From Pseudomonas sp. (GTDB taxonomy: Bacteria > Pseudomonadota > Gammaproteobacteria > Pseudomonadales > Pseudomonadaceae): a DNA stretch of 64,000 nt. Every line of letters starts with the position of its first letter. Positions within the stretch are counted from its first letter, which is position 1. The DNA lies in assembly GCF_028293835.1 (NCBI RefSeq), contig NZ_JAQGNX010000076.1:1-64000 (forward strand). The letters run 5' to 3'. Below are positions 55,878 to 64,000 of this stretch, one piece after another. A model generated the notes under the pieces. That model saw nothing but the letters and a program-made list of their open reading frames with translations, was not told the origin of the DNA and searched no databases. The position numbers and the translations under genes are program-made.

Positions 55878-57491
55878 ATGGCTACGGCTGCAACACTCAT
55901 CGCAAACTCACGTCCCTGGTTGTTGGCACTGCTAGCGGCAACACTCAGCGCTGTCCTTTTATTCGGATGCAGCTTGGGTTTGACCCTGCATCAGGCACGG
56001 CAAGACGAAAGCGCGCAGATGAATGCTCAGGGTGAGCGCTTTCTGCTACGTCTGGAGCAATTGTTCGGGCAATTGCGCGAAGGCCTCGATCAGCTGGAAG
56101 CGCAACCGTTGCGCACGTGCAGCCTGCAGATGCTCGACACACTGCGCCAGGTCAGCGTCAGCTACCGATTTATCTATGAGGCGGCCTTCGTCGGAGATGG
56201 CCGCACATGTTCCAGCTGGCCCAAACGCACGGAGCTGAGTCGCCCGCGGGCGCCGGACATTCGCGGCCCTACCTACGACTATTGGCTCAACACTTCGGCT
56301 CAGCCCGATGACAATCTGGCGGCATTGATGCTTGGCAGAGGCGACTTCAGGGTGTCGACTTCTCGGGGGCACTTGACCGATGTAGTCGATTTGCCGACAG
56401 GCGGCAGTCTTCTGGTGGTGCTGGACAAGGGTACAAAAGCAATCCCGGTGATGGGCCCCGCTCAGGTGTGGCCGCCGACACCCGACTGGTCGCCGGTGAC
56501 TGTAGAAACCTTGGTCACGACGCCCACTCAGCTGATCTATCGCATGCCGACACAAAGCCCCGAGTACCAACTGGTGCTCATCACTCCGCGCACCGTGACG
56601 GGGCAACCGTTAAGCAGTGCATGGTGGTTCCTGGCACCGGCGAGCTTGCTGATCGCGCTGTGCGTAGGCGCGCTGGTATTGCAACTCATGCGCCAGCGCC
56701 AGTCTTTGGGCGGGGAACTCGAAGGGGCATTGCGCCGTGGCGAATTACAGGTGTTGTACCAACCGATATTCGAGCTGAAGAGCCGTCGTTGTGTGGGGGC
56801 TGAAGCATTAGTGCGTTGGCGACGACCTGACGGCAGCCTGACCAGCCCTGATTTGTTCATTCCCTTGGCAGAAAATACCGGCCAAATACGGCAAATTACT
56901 GACTTCGTGCTGCAGCAGTTGTTGGAGCAGTTGGGCCAGTTACTCCGCGCCAATCCGCACCTCTATATCTCAGTAAACCTGGCAGCCTGTGACGTGATGG
57001 CGCCTCGAATCGGTCGAGTGACCGCTCGGTTGTTGGCCCAGCACCATGTTTCGCCGCACCAGATAGCCTTCGAAGTAACAGAACGCGGGTTGATCGACGT
57101 GGTGGTGGCGCGTAACCATCTCCAAGCGTTGCGCGATGTCGGTCACCAGGTATTGATCGATGATTTTGGCACGGGTTATTGCAGCTTGGCCTATCTGCAA
57201 ACGTTGCCGGTTGATTGCTTGAAAATCGACAAGGCGTTCATTGACGCGCTGGGTCACGACGCGGCCAGCAGCGGCGTAGCCCCGCACATCATTCGTATGG
57301 CCCATGCGCTGCAATTGCGGGTTATCGCTGAAGGGATTGAATATGAGGCTCAAGCGGTGTTGCTCAGCAGCGAAGGCGTGAGCTACGGCCAAGGCTGGCT
57401 GTTCGCCCGCCCATTAACCGCGTTGAAATTTAGCGAGCTAGTGACCGGCGGTCGGCGAGCAATAAACCGACGGGGTGATGATGAAGCGTGA
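55878..57491 (+). CDS. CSS-domain EAL phosphodiesterase
   Basis: About 537 residues. Transmembrane helix (about 12-35), periplasmic CSS domain with the paired motif LRTCSLQML and GRTCSSWPKR, a second helix (about 250-270), then a cytosolic EAL domain. EAL is at 309-311 (GAEALVRWRRPDG); LYISVNLAACDV, DDFGTGYCSLAYL and KIDKAFID are intact, so c-di-GMP hydrolysis is expected. In E. coli PdeC-type proteins the CSS cysteines form a disulfide under DsbA/DsbB control that regulates activity. The frame extends to a TTG at 55815, but 55878 is the more plausible start. Confidence 0.9.
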   Translation: MATAATLIANSRPWLLALLAATLSAVLLFGCSLGLTLHQARQDESAQMNAQGERFLLRLEQLFGQLREGLDQLEAQPLRTCSLQMLDTLRQVSVSYRFIYEAAFVGDGRTCSSWPKRTELSRPRAPDIRGPTYDYWLNTSAQPDDNLAALMLGRGDFRVSTSRGHLTDVVDLPTGGSLLVVLDKGTKAIPVMGPAQVWPPTPDWSPVTVETLVTTPTQLIYRMPTQSPEYQLVLITPRTVTGQPLSSAWWFLAPASLLIALCVGALVLQLMRQRQSLGGELEGALRRGELQVLYQPIFELKSRRCVGAEALVRWRRPDGSLTSPDLFIPLAENTGQIRQITDFVLQQLLEQLGQLLRANPHLYISVNLAACDVMAPRIGRVTARLLAQHHVSPHQIAFEVTERGLIDVVVARNHLQALRDVGHQVLIDDFGTGYCSLAYLQTLPVDCLKIDKAFIDALGHDAASSGVAPHIIRMAHALQLRVIAEGIEYEAQAVLLSSEGVSYGQGWLFARPLTALKFSELVTGGRRAINRRGDDEA

Positions 57492-57556
57492 TGTTGAACG
57501 TGATCGCCGGCTAACCCTGTGAGCGAATGAATCCGGTCTGTAGGAGCCATGACCCA

Positions 57557-59344
57557 TTACAACGGCAATGCCATGTAGAACTGCGTTCCTTGCCCTGGCC
57601 TTGAGTAAACGCCCATTCGGCCTCCGTGCAGCTGCACGATTTCTTTGCACAGCGCCAAGCCCAATCCTGCCCCGCCTTTTTTGCGTCCGACTTGGACGAA
57701 GGGCTCGAATATCCTGCCTTGTTGCCCGTAGGCAATGCCTTCGCCGTTGTCTTCAACGCTGACAATGACCCGTTCGCCGTGGCGTCGCGCCTGCAAGCGG
57801 ATCAAGCCATTTTCGGGCGTATGCCGTAGGGCGTTATCCAATAAGTTGTCCAGCACACGGTCCAGCTGTGCCTGATCGGCGTGCAAGCGCGGCAATGGTT
57901 CGAGGATTTCCACCAACAACATGATGTTTTGCTCCTCAGCCTGCTCGCGGAACCGTTCGCGCGCATGCTCAAGCAGTTCCTCAACGGTGCAAGGCGCGAG
58001 GCTGAGCTTTTGTAACCCATTCTGATAACGCGAGAAATTCAGCAGGTCGTTGATCAGCTGCATCAAGCGCTGCATTTCTTCATTGACGGTATTAAGCAGG
58101 TCGGCTTCTCGTGATTCGGGAGGGAAATGCACGCGCTCCTGCAGTAAACCGAACGCCATGTGCATCCCGGTCACGGGCGTTCGCAGCTCGTGAGAGGCGC
58201 GTAATACAAACTCGCTGCGGACCCGCTCGAAAGCACGCTGTTCTGTTACGTCGTGCAACACCATCACGGCGCCGAGGATGTTGCCTTTGGTATGGCTGAC
58301 CGGCGTCAGGCTGTAGGTTAGCAGGCGCGATTCGCCATCGACCTCGATAGCCAAGTCTTCCGGGGCCCGCTCTAGATTGCCGCCACGCAAGGTCAGGTAC
58401 AGTTGCTCATCCAGTTCCGGGCGCTGCAACGCTTCGCCCAACCCTTGTCCGAGCCTGTTTTCGTCCCAGCCAAGCTGGCGTTGCGCCACCGGATTGAGGT
58501 GCTCCAGCCGCCCTTGCCGATCAATCATCAGCAAGCCGTCATCAATGCTATCGAGTACCGCCTGAAGTCGCTGCTGACCAGCAAGCAGTTCGTCGACATT
58601 GGTTGCCTGATGCTGGCGCAATGCCTCGGCCATAATGCCGAAACGGCGCGTCAACAGGTTCATTTCCGCTGCGGAGGAAATAGGCAGCGTGACTTCGAAG
58701 TTGCCTTGGCCGATGTTGTCGGCGGCTTTGGCCAAGGCTTCGATCGGTGCGCCAAAACGCCGGGCGATACCATGAGCGGTAATAAATCCAATGCACAGTA
58801 CAGCGATACCGACTAATCCCAGCAAACCAGCGACCCAAAGTGCGCGTTGCCGGGCCATGTTTTGAGTTTGACTGATATTATCTAGCGCCTGCTCGTGCGC
58901 GCTGATCAGCGTGGCGCGCAACTCCCGAAAGCTGTCGGTAAGCATGAGGTTGTCATGCAGCGTGGCGGGCTGTTTTTGAAGCTGACCGAAATCCTGCAAA
59001 AACTGCTGGTAGTTGACGCGCGCCTGGACGAACCCGTGCTGCACATTGTCTTGCGCATCGTGCTCGATGCCTTGGGCCAAAAAGTCCCGAAACTCTTGTT
59101 GTTGCTGACTGATAGCGCTGAGATCAGGCGGCATTTTCAGCATCAAAATCAACTGATCACCCAGGTTCTGGCGCAACTTAAGGCTCAGGTCCAGGGAGAC
59201 GAAGTTGTGCTGGATCAGTGATTCTTGGGTTTTAGCCATTTGCATGACGCTGACAAGGCCCAATAGCAGCCCCAGCAGCGCGACGGTCATCAGCGCCGAA
59301 ATGCTCAGGAACAGGCGAGTACGCAACTTCATGGCCAGTTTCAT
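57557..59344 (-). CDS. kinB: Sensor histidine kinase KinB
   Basis: 595 residues. Transmembrane helix at about 11-33, periplasmic helical sensor, second helix near 165-188, HAMP, PAS (about 255-365, LDSIDDGLLMIDRQGRLEHL), HisKA with the phospho-His in RASHELRTPVTGMH, and HATPase with DNLLDNALRHTP and GAGLGLALCKEIV. Partner of AlgB; in P. aeruginosa KinB controls alginate and virulence and acts partly as a phosphatase. Cotranscribed with algB, 10 bases downstream of its stop. Confidence 0.95.
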   Translation of the reverse strand: MKLAMKLRTRLFLSISALMTVALLGLLLGLVSVMQMAKTQESLIQHNFVSLDLSLKLRQNLGDQLILMLKMPPDLSAISQQQQEFRDFLAQGIEHDAQDNVQHGFVQARVNYQQFLQDFGQLQKQPATLHDNLMLTDSFRELRATLISAHEQALDNISQTQNMARQRALWVAGLLGLVGIAVLCIGFITAHGIARRFGAPIEALAKAADNIGQGNFEVTLPISSAAEMNLLTRRFGIMAEALRQHQATNVDELLAGQQRLQAVLDSIDDGLLMIDRQGRLEHLNPVAQRQLGWDENRLGQGLGEALQRPELDEQLYLTLRGGNLERAPEDLAIEVDGESRLLTYSLTPVSHTKGNILGAVMVLHDVTEQRAFERVRSEFVLRASHELRTPVTGMHMAFGLLQERVHFPPESREADLLNTVNEEMQRLMQLINDLLNFSRYQNGLQKLSLAPCTVEELLEHARERFREQAEEQNIMLLVEILEPLPRLHADQAQLDRVLDNLLDNALRHTPENGLIRLQARRHGERVIVSVEDNGEGIAYGQQGRIFEPFVQVGRKKGGAGLGLALCKEIVQLHGGRMGVYSRPGQGTQFYMALPL

Positions 59345-59354
59345 GAGGGAGGAG

Positions 59355-60701
59355 TCATAAGTTGTATTGTTTGCGTTTGCGGTAAAGCGTCGACGCGTCG
59401 ATGCCTAGGGTTTTTGCCGCTTGATCAAGCGTATCGCTGGTGGCCAGGACAGCACCGATGTGGGCTTTCTCCAACTCGTCCAGACTCATGGCAGCACCCA
59501 CGCGCGGGGCGTTATTGGTCGGTTGTTCGGCCATGCCCAAATGACTGATCTCCACGCGTTCCTGCGGGCAAATAATGCTGGCGCGTTCAATAACGTTGCG
59601 CAGTTCCCGTATGTTGCCTGGCCAACGATAGTTCAGAAGTGCTGATCGCGCCTCTTCGCTGAAGCCGCGGGCAGGACGCGCATATTCTTTGACGAAGCGC
59701 GCCAGAAAGCGGTCTGCCAACGTCAGAATATCTTCGCTGCGCTCACGTAGCGGCGGCAAATGCAGGGTAATAACGTTCAGGCGGTACAGCAGGTCCTCGC
59801 GGAAACGGCCATCGCGCACCATGTCTTCCAGGTTCAAATTGGTGGCCGCGAGTATGCGCACGTCGGCACGGCGGGTGACCGGGTCGCCCACGCGCTCATA
59901 TTCCTTGTCTTGAATGAAGCGCAGCAGTTTCGGCTGTAACGTAAGCGGAAAGTCGCCGATTTCGTCCAGGAACAGCGTTCCGGCATCTGCCTGATTGACG
60001 CGCCCGAGGGTGCTTTCGCTGGCCCCGGTAAACGCGCCGCGACTGTGGCCGAACAACTCACTTTCCATCAATTCGGCGGTAAGCGATGGGCAGTTGATAG
60101 TGACGCATGACTTTTTAGCGCGCTTGCTCCAGCCGTGTATCGCACGGGCCAGCTCCCCTTTACCGGTGCCAGACTCGCCAAGTATCAGAATGTTTGCGTC
60201 GGTGTTTGCGACCTGACGAGCCGTTTCCAGCACCGCCATCATCGACGGGCTGTGTGAGTCCAGGCCATCTTTGGGTTTGCGGACCTCACCTTCCAACGCC
60301 TCAAGCCGTGCCGATAACTGACGAACCTCCAGCTGTTTGGCAGTCGCGAGGCGTAATTGATCGGGGCTGCACGGTTTGACCAGATAATCGGCAGCGCCGG
60401 CTTGAATCGCATCGACCGCCGTGTCGACCGCCGAGTGGGCGGTGACGATTACCACGCGCATCCATGGCGCCTGGATACGCATTTGCGCCAGAACGTCCAG
60501 CCCATTGTCTTCGCCAAGTCGTAAATCCAGGAAGCAAAGGTCGAACACCTGACGCTGAAGCAGCGTTTCTGCCTGAGCCGCGCTGTTGGCGGTGGCAACC
60601 GTGTAACCCTCATCTTCAAGGCAATAGCGGAAGGTGCGAAGAATCGCGGATTCGTCGTCCACTAATAGAATACGGCCCTGACGGTCAGTGGCTGTGTCCA
60701 T
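59355..60701 (-). CDS. algB: NtrC-family response regulator AlgB
   Basis: 448 residues. Receiver domain with phospho-acceptor Asp59 (LCFLDLRLGEDNG), sigma-54 AAA+ domain with Walker A GESGTGKGELA and the sigma-54 contact loop GAFTGA. It ends in a Fis-type helix-turn-helix (TLDQAAKTLGIDASTLYRKR). Activates alginate biosynthesis and other genes in P. aeruginosa. First gene of algB-kinB. Confidence 0.96.
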   Translation of the reverse strand: MDTATDRQGRILLVDDESAILRTFRYCLEDEGYTVATANSAAQAETLLQRQVFDLCFLDLRLGEDNGLDVLAQMRIQAPWMRVVIVTAHSAVDTAVDAIQAGAADYLVKPCSPDQLRLATAKQLEVRQLSARLEALEGEVRKPKDGLDSHSPSMMAVLETARQVANTDANILILGESGTGKGELARAIHGWSKRAKKSCVTINCPSLTAELMESELFGHSRGAFTGASESTLGRVNQADAGTLFLDEIGDFPLTLQPKLLRFIQDKEYERVGDPVTRRADVRILAATNLNLEDMVRDGRFREDLLYRLNVITLHLPPLRERSEDILTLADRFLARFVKEYARPARGFSEEARSALLNYRWPGNIRELRNVIERASIICPQERVEISHLGMAEQPTNNAPRVGAAMSLDELEKAHIGAVLATSDTLDQAAKTLGIDASTLYRKRKQYNL

Positions 60702-60930
60702 ATTCCTACGCTCCGCAATGAATGATCTTGGTTAGTCCCGGAAATATCGGGCAAGTTGCATGGTCGATTCTGATTGATTCCGCGCCTTGCATGGTAGCTC
60801 TATGACGGCTTATGGGTTATCCGGCTGATATTTAACGGTATTTAGTTAATAAACGGACTGGCACGACGCTTGCGACTTCTGCGAACTGTGGTCAAAAACG
60901 ACCCGCGCTTGTTTCATGGAGAATCGTTTT
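60702..60930. other. Divergent gap between algB and the BON gene, no gene seen
   Basis: About 230 bases with an AT-rich centre at 60820-60860. It must contain promoters for both divergent units; no recognisable operator or hairpin. Confidence 0.4.
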
Positions 60931-61779
60931 ATGCACCTGCTGAAGAAAATCGCCCTGGCCACTGCCACAACTGCAGTGCTGGGATTGGCTCCTATGGCTG
61001 CATTTGCAGCTGAAGAAGACCTAGCCAGTCAACTTACTGAGGCTCGGCAAGAAGGTTCGATCTGGACGGCATTTGCGTTAAATAGGCACCTGAGTCCCTT
61101 TAAGATCGATGTCAGTGTTCAGCGTGGTACAGCACTGCTCAAAGGCAAGGTCGAAAATAACGTCGACCGGGAACTGGCCGAGCAAATCGCTCTGGACGTT
61201 AGCGGCATCGATAAAGTCGACAACCAATTGGAAATTGACTCGTCCGTCGCCGCCGAGCCTGGAACTAAAGCCACTATCGCTCAGCAGTTCGAGGACGCGA
61301 CGCTAACGGCGACGGTGAAATCCAAGCTGCTGTGGAACAGTGTTACCGAGGCGCTGAATATTCAGGTAGACAGTAAGGACGGCGTCGTAACGCTCAAAGG
61401 TCAGGCACAAAGCGCCGACGCAAAACTGCTGGCTGGCAGCCTCGCAAGCAACACTGACGGCGTGACCGAGGTCAATAACTTGATTAGCCTCAGTGCAACC
61501 GACCCGTCGGCGCCTAAGGTGCAGCCGGGTTCAACGAGCGCTGGCGAGGCCATCAGCGACCTTTGGATCACCAGCAAGGTGAAGTCCAGTCTTATCTATA
61601 GCCGTAACCTTGACGGCATCAACATCAAGGTCGACACCAAAGGTGGCATGGTTAGCCTAAATGGTGTTGTTGCCAATTACGCCGAAAAACAACTTGCAGT
61701 TGAGATCACCCGGAACATACGGGGTGTTCGCGGGGTAGATGCCGACGCCTTGAAGGTTGTGACGGCGACGGCCAGCTAA
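60931..61779 (+). CDS. Periplasmic protein with three BON domains
   Basis: About 282 residues with a signal peptide (cut near AAFAAEE). Three successive BON-type units are seen: about 40-105 (SVQRGTALLKGKVENNVDRE), 120-185 (VDSKDGVVTLKGQAQSADAK) and 205-275 (VDTKGGMVSLNGVVANYAEK). BON domains associate with membranes or phospholipids; OsmY of E. coli has two. An osmotic or envelope-stress role is inference. Start at 60931 is supported by GGAG; an ATG at 60916 is also in frame. First of several small stress-type genes on this strand. Confidence 0.88.
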   Translation: MHLLKKIALATATTAVLGLAPMAAFAAEEDLASQLTEARQEGSIWTAFALNRHLSPFKIDVSVQRGTALLKGKVENNVDRELAEQIALDVSGIDKVDNQLEIDSSVAAEPGTKATIAQQFEDATLTATVKSKLLWNSVTEALNIQVDSKDGVVTLKGQAQSADAKLLAGSLASNTDGVTEVNNLISLSATDPSAPKVQPGSTSAGEAISDLWITSKVKSSLIYSRNLDGINIKVDTKGGMVSLNGVVANYAEKQLAVEITRNIRGVRGVDADALKVVTATAS

Positions 61780-61828
61780 GTTGGACTAACACCGTCCAAC
61801 CAATGAATACATCAATTGGAGAACTATC

Positions 61829-62263
61829 ATGAGCGAAGCACATACGCAGCTTAACGAACTCATTGAAATCACCCGCGATGGCCAACGCTTTTATGAGCAT
61901 GCCGCCGAGGAAGTTAAAGACCCGCGTTTCAAGACGCTTTTTTTGGAGATGGCCAAAGCAAAGACTGATGTGATCAGAGCGCTTTCGGTGGAAGTCGCTT
62001 CCGAGAACGAAACGCCGTCTGACGGCGGAACCATGGTGGGCAGAATGCGCCAGCTATATGCCGATACCAAAGCCAAGATGTCGAGTGACGAGAGCGTGAC
62101 CTACATCGAGCAGCTTGAAGAAGCGGAAGACCGCATTTTGCATGCGTTCGAGGACGCGCTGCAAAGCGCGGACCCCAAAGTTCAAGCGTTGGCAGCCGAG
62201 GAGTTACCGCAAGTGCGGGCTGCCCATGATCGGATGCGCAATTTGAAGCGAGACACGCATTAA
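61829..62263 (+). CDS. PA2169-type four-helix-bundle protein (DUF2383)
   Basis: 144 residues, fully helical and acidic. Begins HTQLNELIEITRDGQRFYEH and continues with EVKDPRFKTLFLEMAKAK, the ferritin-like DUF2383 pattern. No complete di-iron motif can be asserted from the sequence. Function unknown; relatives are often stress or anaerobically induced. Lies 49 bases after the BON gene and may be cotranscribed. A long hairpin follows. Confidence 0.88.
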   Translation: MSEAHTQLNELIEITRDGQRFYEHAAEEVKDPRFKTLFLEMAKAKTDVIRALSVEVASENETPSDGGTMVGRMRQLYADTKAKMSSDESVTYIEQLEEAEDRILHAFEDALQSADPKVQALAAEELPQVRAAHDRMRNLKRDTH

Positions 62264-62283
62264 GGGTTCGACGTGGTCGTCGG

Positions 62284-62323
62284 GCATCCTGCACGATGCC
62301 AACCCTGGCATCGTGCAGGATGC
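62284..62323. repeat. Perfect 18-bp inverted repeat with four-base loop
   Basis: Arms 62284-62301 and 62306-62323 are exact reverse complements (GCATCCTGCACGATGCCA) around ACCC. It starts 20 bases after the DUF2383 stop. No T run follows, so it is not a standard terminator. The arm contains the smaller repeat GCATC...GATGC within itself. Confidence 0.85.
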
Positions 62324-62423
62324 TCGCAGACAGGTCCGGGGAATGTAGTTAACATATTGATTTTTATAGATTAAATTTCAAATCAAAAGCTGGCACACAG
62401 ACTGCAATAGAGAAGATACCAGG

Positions 62424-62762
62424 ATGAGCATCGAGCTCACCGAACAAGAACAGCCACTCGTGTGGGGGAGCTTCAGGATGACCAGCCAGCGTTTCGCTCA
62501 ATTGCGTATTTCGCCTCTGCATATCCAGCAGGGCTTGTTTGCCAGCCTTGCGCTCCTCGTCACGTTAGTTGTCGGCCAACAATTTCAGCGTTGGGACACC
62601 CCTTCAGCGAACGTCCATGTCAGCCAGCGGGTCGCTACGGCTCACATTTACTCGGTGGTAAGTGCGGCTCCGTCAACGGCACAGTCCCGAAACGCCCAGT
62701 CAGCGCAAGCAACCGCGCCGGTATTAAGTGAGCAAGCTCACACACAGACTTGGGTGTTTTAA
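62424..62762 (+). CDS. Small single-pass membrane protein, unknown
   Basis: 112 residues. A hydrophilic N-terminus of about 35 residues, one hydrophobic helix (about 37-55, GLFASLALLVTLVVG), then a Ser/Ala/Gln/Thr-rich tail likely outside the membrane. I do not recognise a family. The hydrophobic helix, a normal start context and its place in a run of same-strand envelope genes argue that it is real. Confidence 0.6.
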   Translation: MSIELTEQEQPLVWGSFRMTSQRFAQLRISPLHIQQGLFASLALLVTLVVGQQFQRWDTPSANVHVSQRVATAHIYSVVSAAPSTAQSRNAQSAQATAPVLSEQAHTQTWVF

Positions 62763-62822
62763 CCAGTAGTTTAATTTTTGATTAAACGATCAACGAAAAT
62801 ACGAAATGTAAGGAGAGTCATC

Positions 62823-62987
62823 ATGTTGAGTTGGGCTGTTACATTCCTGATTATTGCTATCGTCGCTGCTGTCTTGGGCTTTGGTGGTATCGCTGGCACC
62901 GCTGCCGGAATCGCGAAGATCCTTTTCGTTGTCTTCCTGGTGTTGTTCGTAGCCTCGTTTATTTTCGGCCGCCGGGGTCGAGGTTAG
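62823..62987 (+). CDS. DUF1328/YtjA family membrane protein
   Basis: 54 residues: [20 protein letters not shown], then [20 protein letters not shown] and a basic end GRRGRG. Two hydrophobic helices; matches the DUF1328 (YtjA) family, function unknown, often induced by stress. Start 62823 is set by AAGGAGAGTCATC. Followed after five bases by the lysozyme-inhibitor gene. Confidence 0.92.
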   Translation: MLSWAVTFLIIAIVAAVLGFGGIAGTAAGIAKILFVVFLVLFVASFIFGRRGRG

Positions 62988-62992
62988 AGGCC

Positions 62993-63478
62993 ATGCGGAG
63001 CAAGTCTTTGCAGCTGAAGTCCTTGCATCTGTTTGTTTCAGCCGTCGTGTATCTGGGCAGCAGCACCTTTGCTGCCGCATCCAATGATGGCCAAACCCGG
63101 GTTAACGAGCTGTTAAGTTCGTCGCCTGAGTATCGCCAAACCTGGATGCACCTGGTGAAGCAAGAGGAGCGGTTGCCTGATTGGGTGATCAACCTGTCAG
63201 GGGCTTCGGATCCCATGACGGCAGTGACTGAGCACGGCGACAAATATTTGGTCGGTCCTTTGTGCGAGACCCAAGACAGTTGCTTGAACAATCGACTTAT
63301 CGTGGCGGTCAGTTTCGATAAAAAAGATGCGTATGCGATGTGGGTGCAGGTACCCGCAGGATTACCTGCCGACAAGTCACCGACTCGGCACGCTGATTAC
63401 CGTTTCCTCGGCAAGCCTGATAAAGACATGCAGACGTTACTGATGGAGCAGTTAAAGAAAGATCCGAAGTGGTACTGA
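62993..63478 (+). CDS. Ivy-family lysozyme inhibitor
   Basis: 161 residues with a signal peptide (cut near FAAASND). Ivy-family features: LVKQEERLPDWVINLSGAS, the loop between two cysteines in GPLCETQDSCLNNRLIVAVS (canonical inhibitors have CKPHDC here) and the C-terminal RFLGKPDKDMQTLL. The loop inserts into the lysozyme active site; its His is absent here, so potency against C-type lysozyme may differ. The start at 62993 lies five bases after the DUF1328 stop, suggesting one transcript. Confidence 0.85.
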   Translation: MRSKSLQLKSLHLFVSAVVYLGSSTFAAASNDGQTRVNELLSSSPEYRQTWMHLVKQEERLPDWVINLSGASDPMTAVTEHGDKYLVGPLCETQDSCLNNRLIVAVSFDKKDAYAMWVQVPAGLPADKSPTRHADYRFLGKPDKDMQTLLMEQLKKDPKWY

Positions 63479-64000
63479 GTACCGTTTGCTCATGCGGATC
63501 GAGGCAACACTCGATAGCGTGACTTAGAAGTACTGCGTCGCCTGAAGAAGGTGCGCGCATGACCAAGGGGCCGGGTTGTTTTGATTGCAGGTGGATCGGA
63601 GCGACCTAGGAATACAGGGAGTATTTCCATTCATTTGGGCCGGGTCGGGGGAGGAGCGGTACCGCAAGTCCGTGATATTGAGTCTGAAATGGATTCGCCG
63701 GACTTGCGGCCCAACACGTCATTGACCACCTATCTAGAAATCCCCTCATTCATTGCGCTGAGTCGTTCTGTCGAATTTCCCCTCCGTTGTCGAAAATCTC
63801 GAATCTCCTTTGCCCTACAGGCAGCGTCCTTAACCGTTTGAAGGCTAGCTGCAGCTTCTATCAGGCGGTTCCTATACGACGGTGAAAGAAAAAAACCCTT
63901 AGTAATCATGCCGATTCGGCATGAGGTAGGCGTTTACGGCATTAGACGTCGTGTCTCTGCGTGGGAATAGTTGCGCCTTTTTTCGCGTGCAACAGAGCCA
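63479..64000. other. Gene-free end of the window
   Basis: About 520 bases. I see no gene that can be supported; the one longish frame (63581-63841) has no start context, domain or plausible composition. A 17-base perfect palindrome CATGCCGATTCGGCATG lies at 63907-63923. The region may hold the promoter of a gene beyond the edge. Confidence 0.5.

Noticed and set aside
63581..63841. 86-codon plus-strand frame near the window end
   Set aside because: No ribosome site, no conserved feature and unlikely residue composition.

Overview
The window is a stretch of chromosome from a Pseudomonas, most likely of the fluorescens/syringae side of the genus. Evidence for this: the divergent trpI-trpBA pair, the betC/LysR pair, the caa3-type oxidase cluster with its SURF1/CtaA/CtaB/SCO assembly genes, znuA/zur-znuCB next to metNIQ, and the run thrB-DUF2782-polA-engB-cc4-dsbA-dgcH-ampDh2-kinB-algB. 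In gene content these match blocks that lie on both sides of the replication origin in P. aeruginosa PAO1, joined here in a different order. The sequence is mostly core genome, densely packed and of fairly high GC, broken by a few small accessory or decayed patches. I see no rRNA, tRNA, CRISPR array, insertion sequence or prophage.

Layout. 1-2.1 kb: 5' part of choline sulfatase and its divergent LysR regulator. 2.1-4.6 kb: an HBM-type chemoreceptor and an RcnB-like protein. 4.7-7.8 kb: trpBA and trpI. 7.8-13.2 kb: small stress and envelope proteins (DUF883, dodecin, two DUF1161 paralogues, OsmC, a lipoprotein), a flavin monooxygenase, a membrane-anchored peptidase and a HAD phosphatase. 13.3-14.1 kb: a decayed gene whose reconstructed product looks like an ADP-ribosyltransferase. 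14.1-17.1 kb: gamma carbonic anhydrase, prlC and a zinc-ribbon protein. 17.5-21.4 kb: a three-subunit FAD/cytochrome c sugar-acid or alcohol dehydrogenase. 21.4-24.9 kb: a secreted PI-PLC-like protein of atypical composition, a LexA-boxed radical SAM gene and an AT-rich orphan. 25-35.5 kb: beta carbonic anhydrase and the complete caa3 oxidase locus. 35.9-38.4 kb: methionine ABC transporter. 38.8-41.7 kb: katE and a lipoprotein. 41.8-44.8 kb: zinc uptake. 44.9-50 kb: thrB, polA, engB. 50.1-52 kb: a broken cytochrome c5-like gene, cytochrome c4, dsbA. 52-57.5 kb: nuclease/phosphatase-fold protein, diguanylate cyclase, amidase, CSS-EAL phosphodiesterase. 57.5-60.7 kb: kinB/algB. 60.9-63.5 kb: small envelope and stress genes ending in an Ivy-type lysozyme inhibitor. 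The last 500 bases hold no gene I can support.

How the parts work together. Respiration and periplasmic redox dominate: the dehydrogenase at 17.5-21.4 kb feeds electrons to the chain, cytochrome c4 carries them, and the caa3 oxidase with its heme A and copper assembly factors consumes them. Zinc and methionine importers, a c-di-GMP synthase and a c-di-GMP phosphodiesterase, and the AlgB/KinB pair form the regulatory and transport part.

The observations I rate highest are: DNA polymerase I in which three of the five canonical 3'-5' exonuclease residues are substituted; the ADP-ribosyltransferase-like pseudogene with four single-base lesions; the PI-PLC protein with two tandem C-terminal repeats; a nested 26-bp LexA palindrome at the radical SAM gene; and a small CxxxC membrane-anchored protein inside the oxidase assembly operon.
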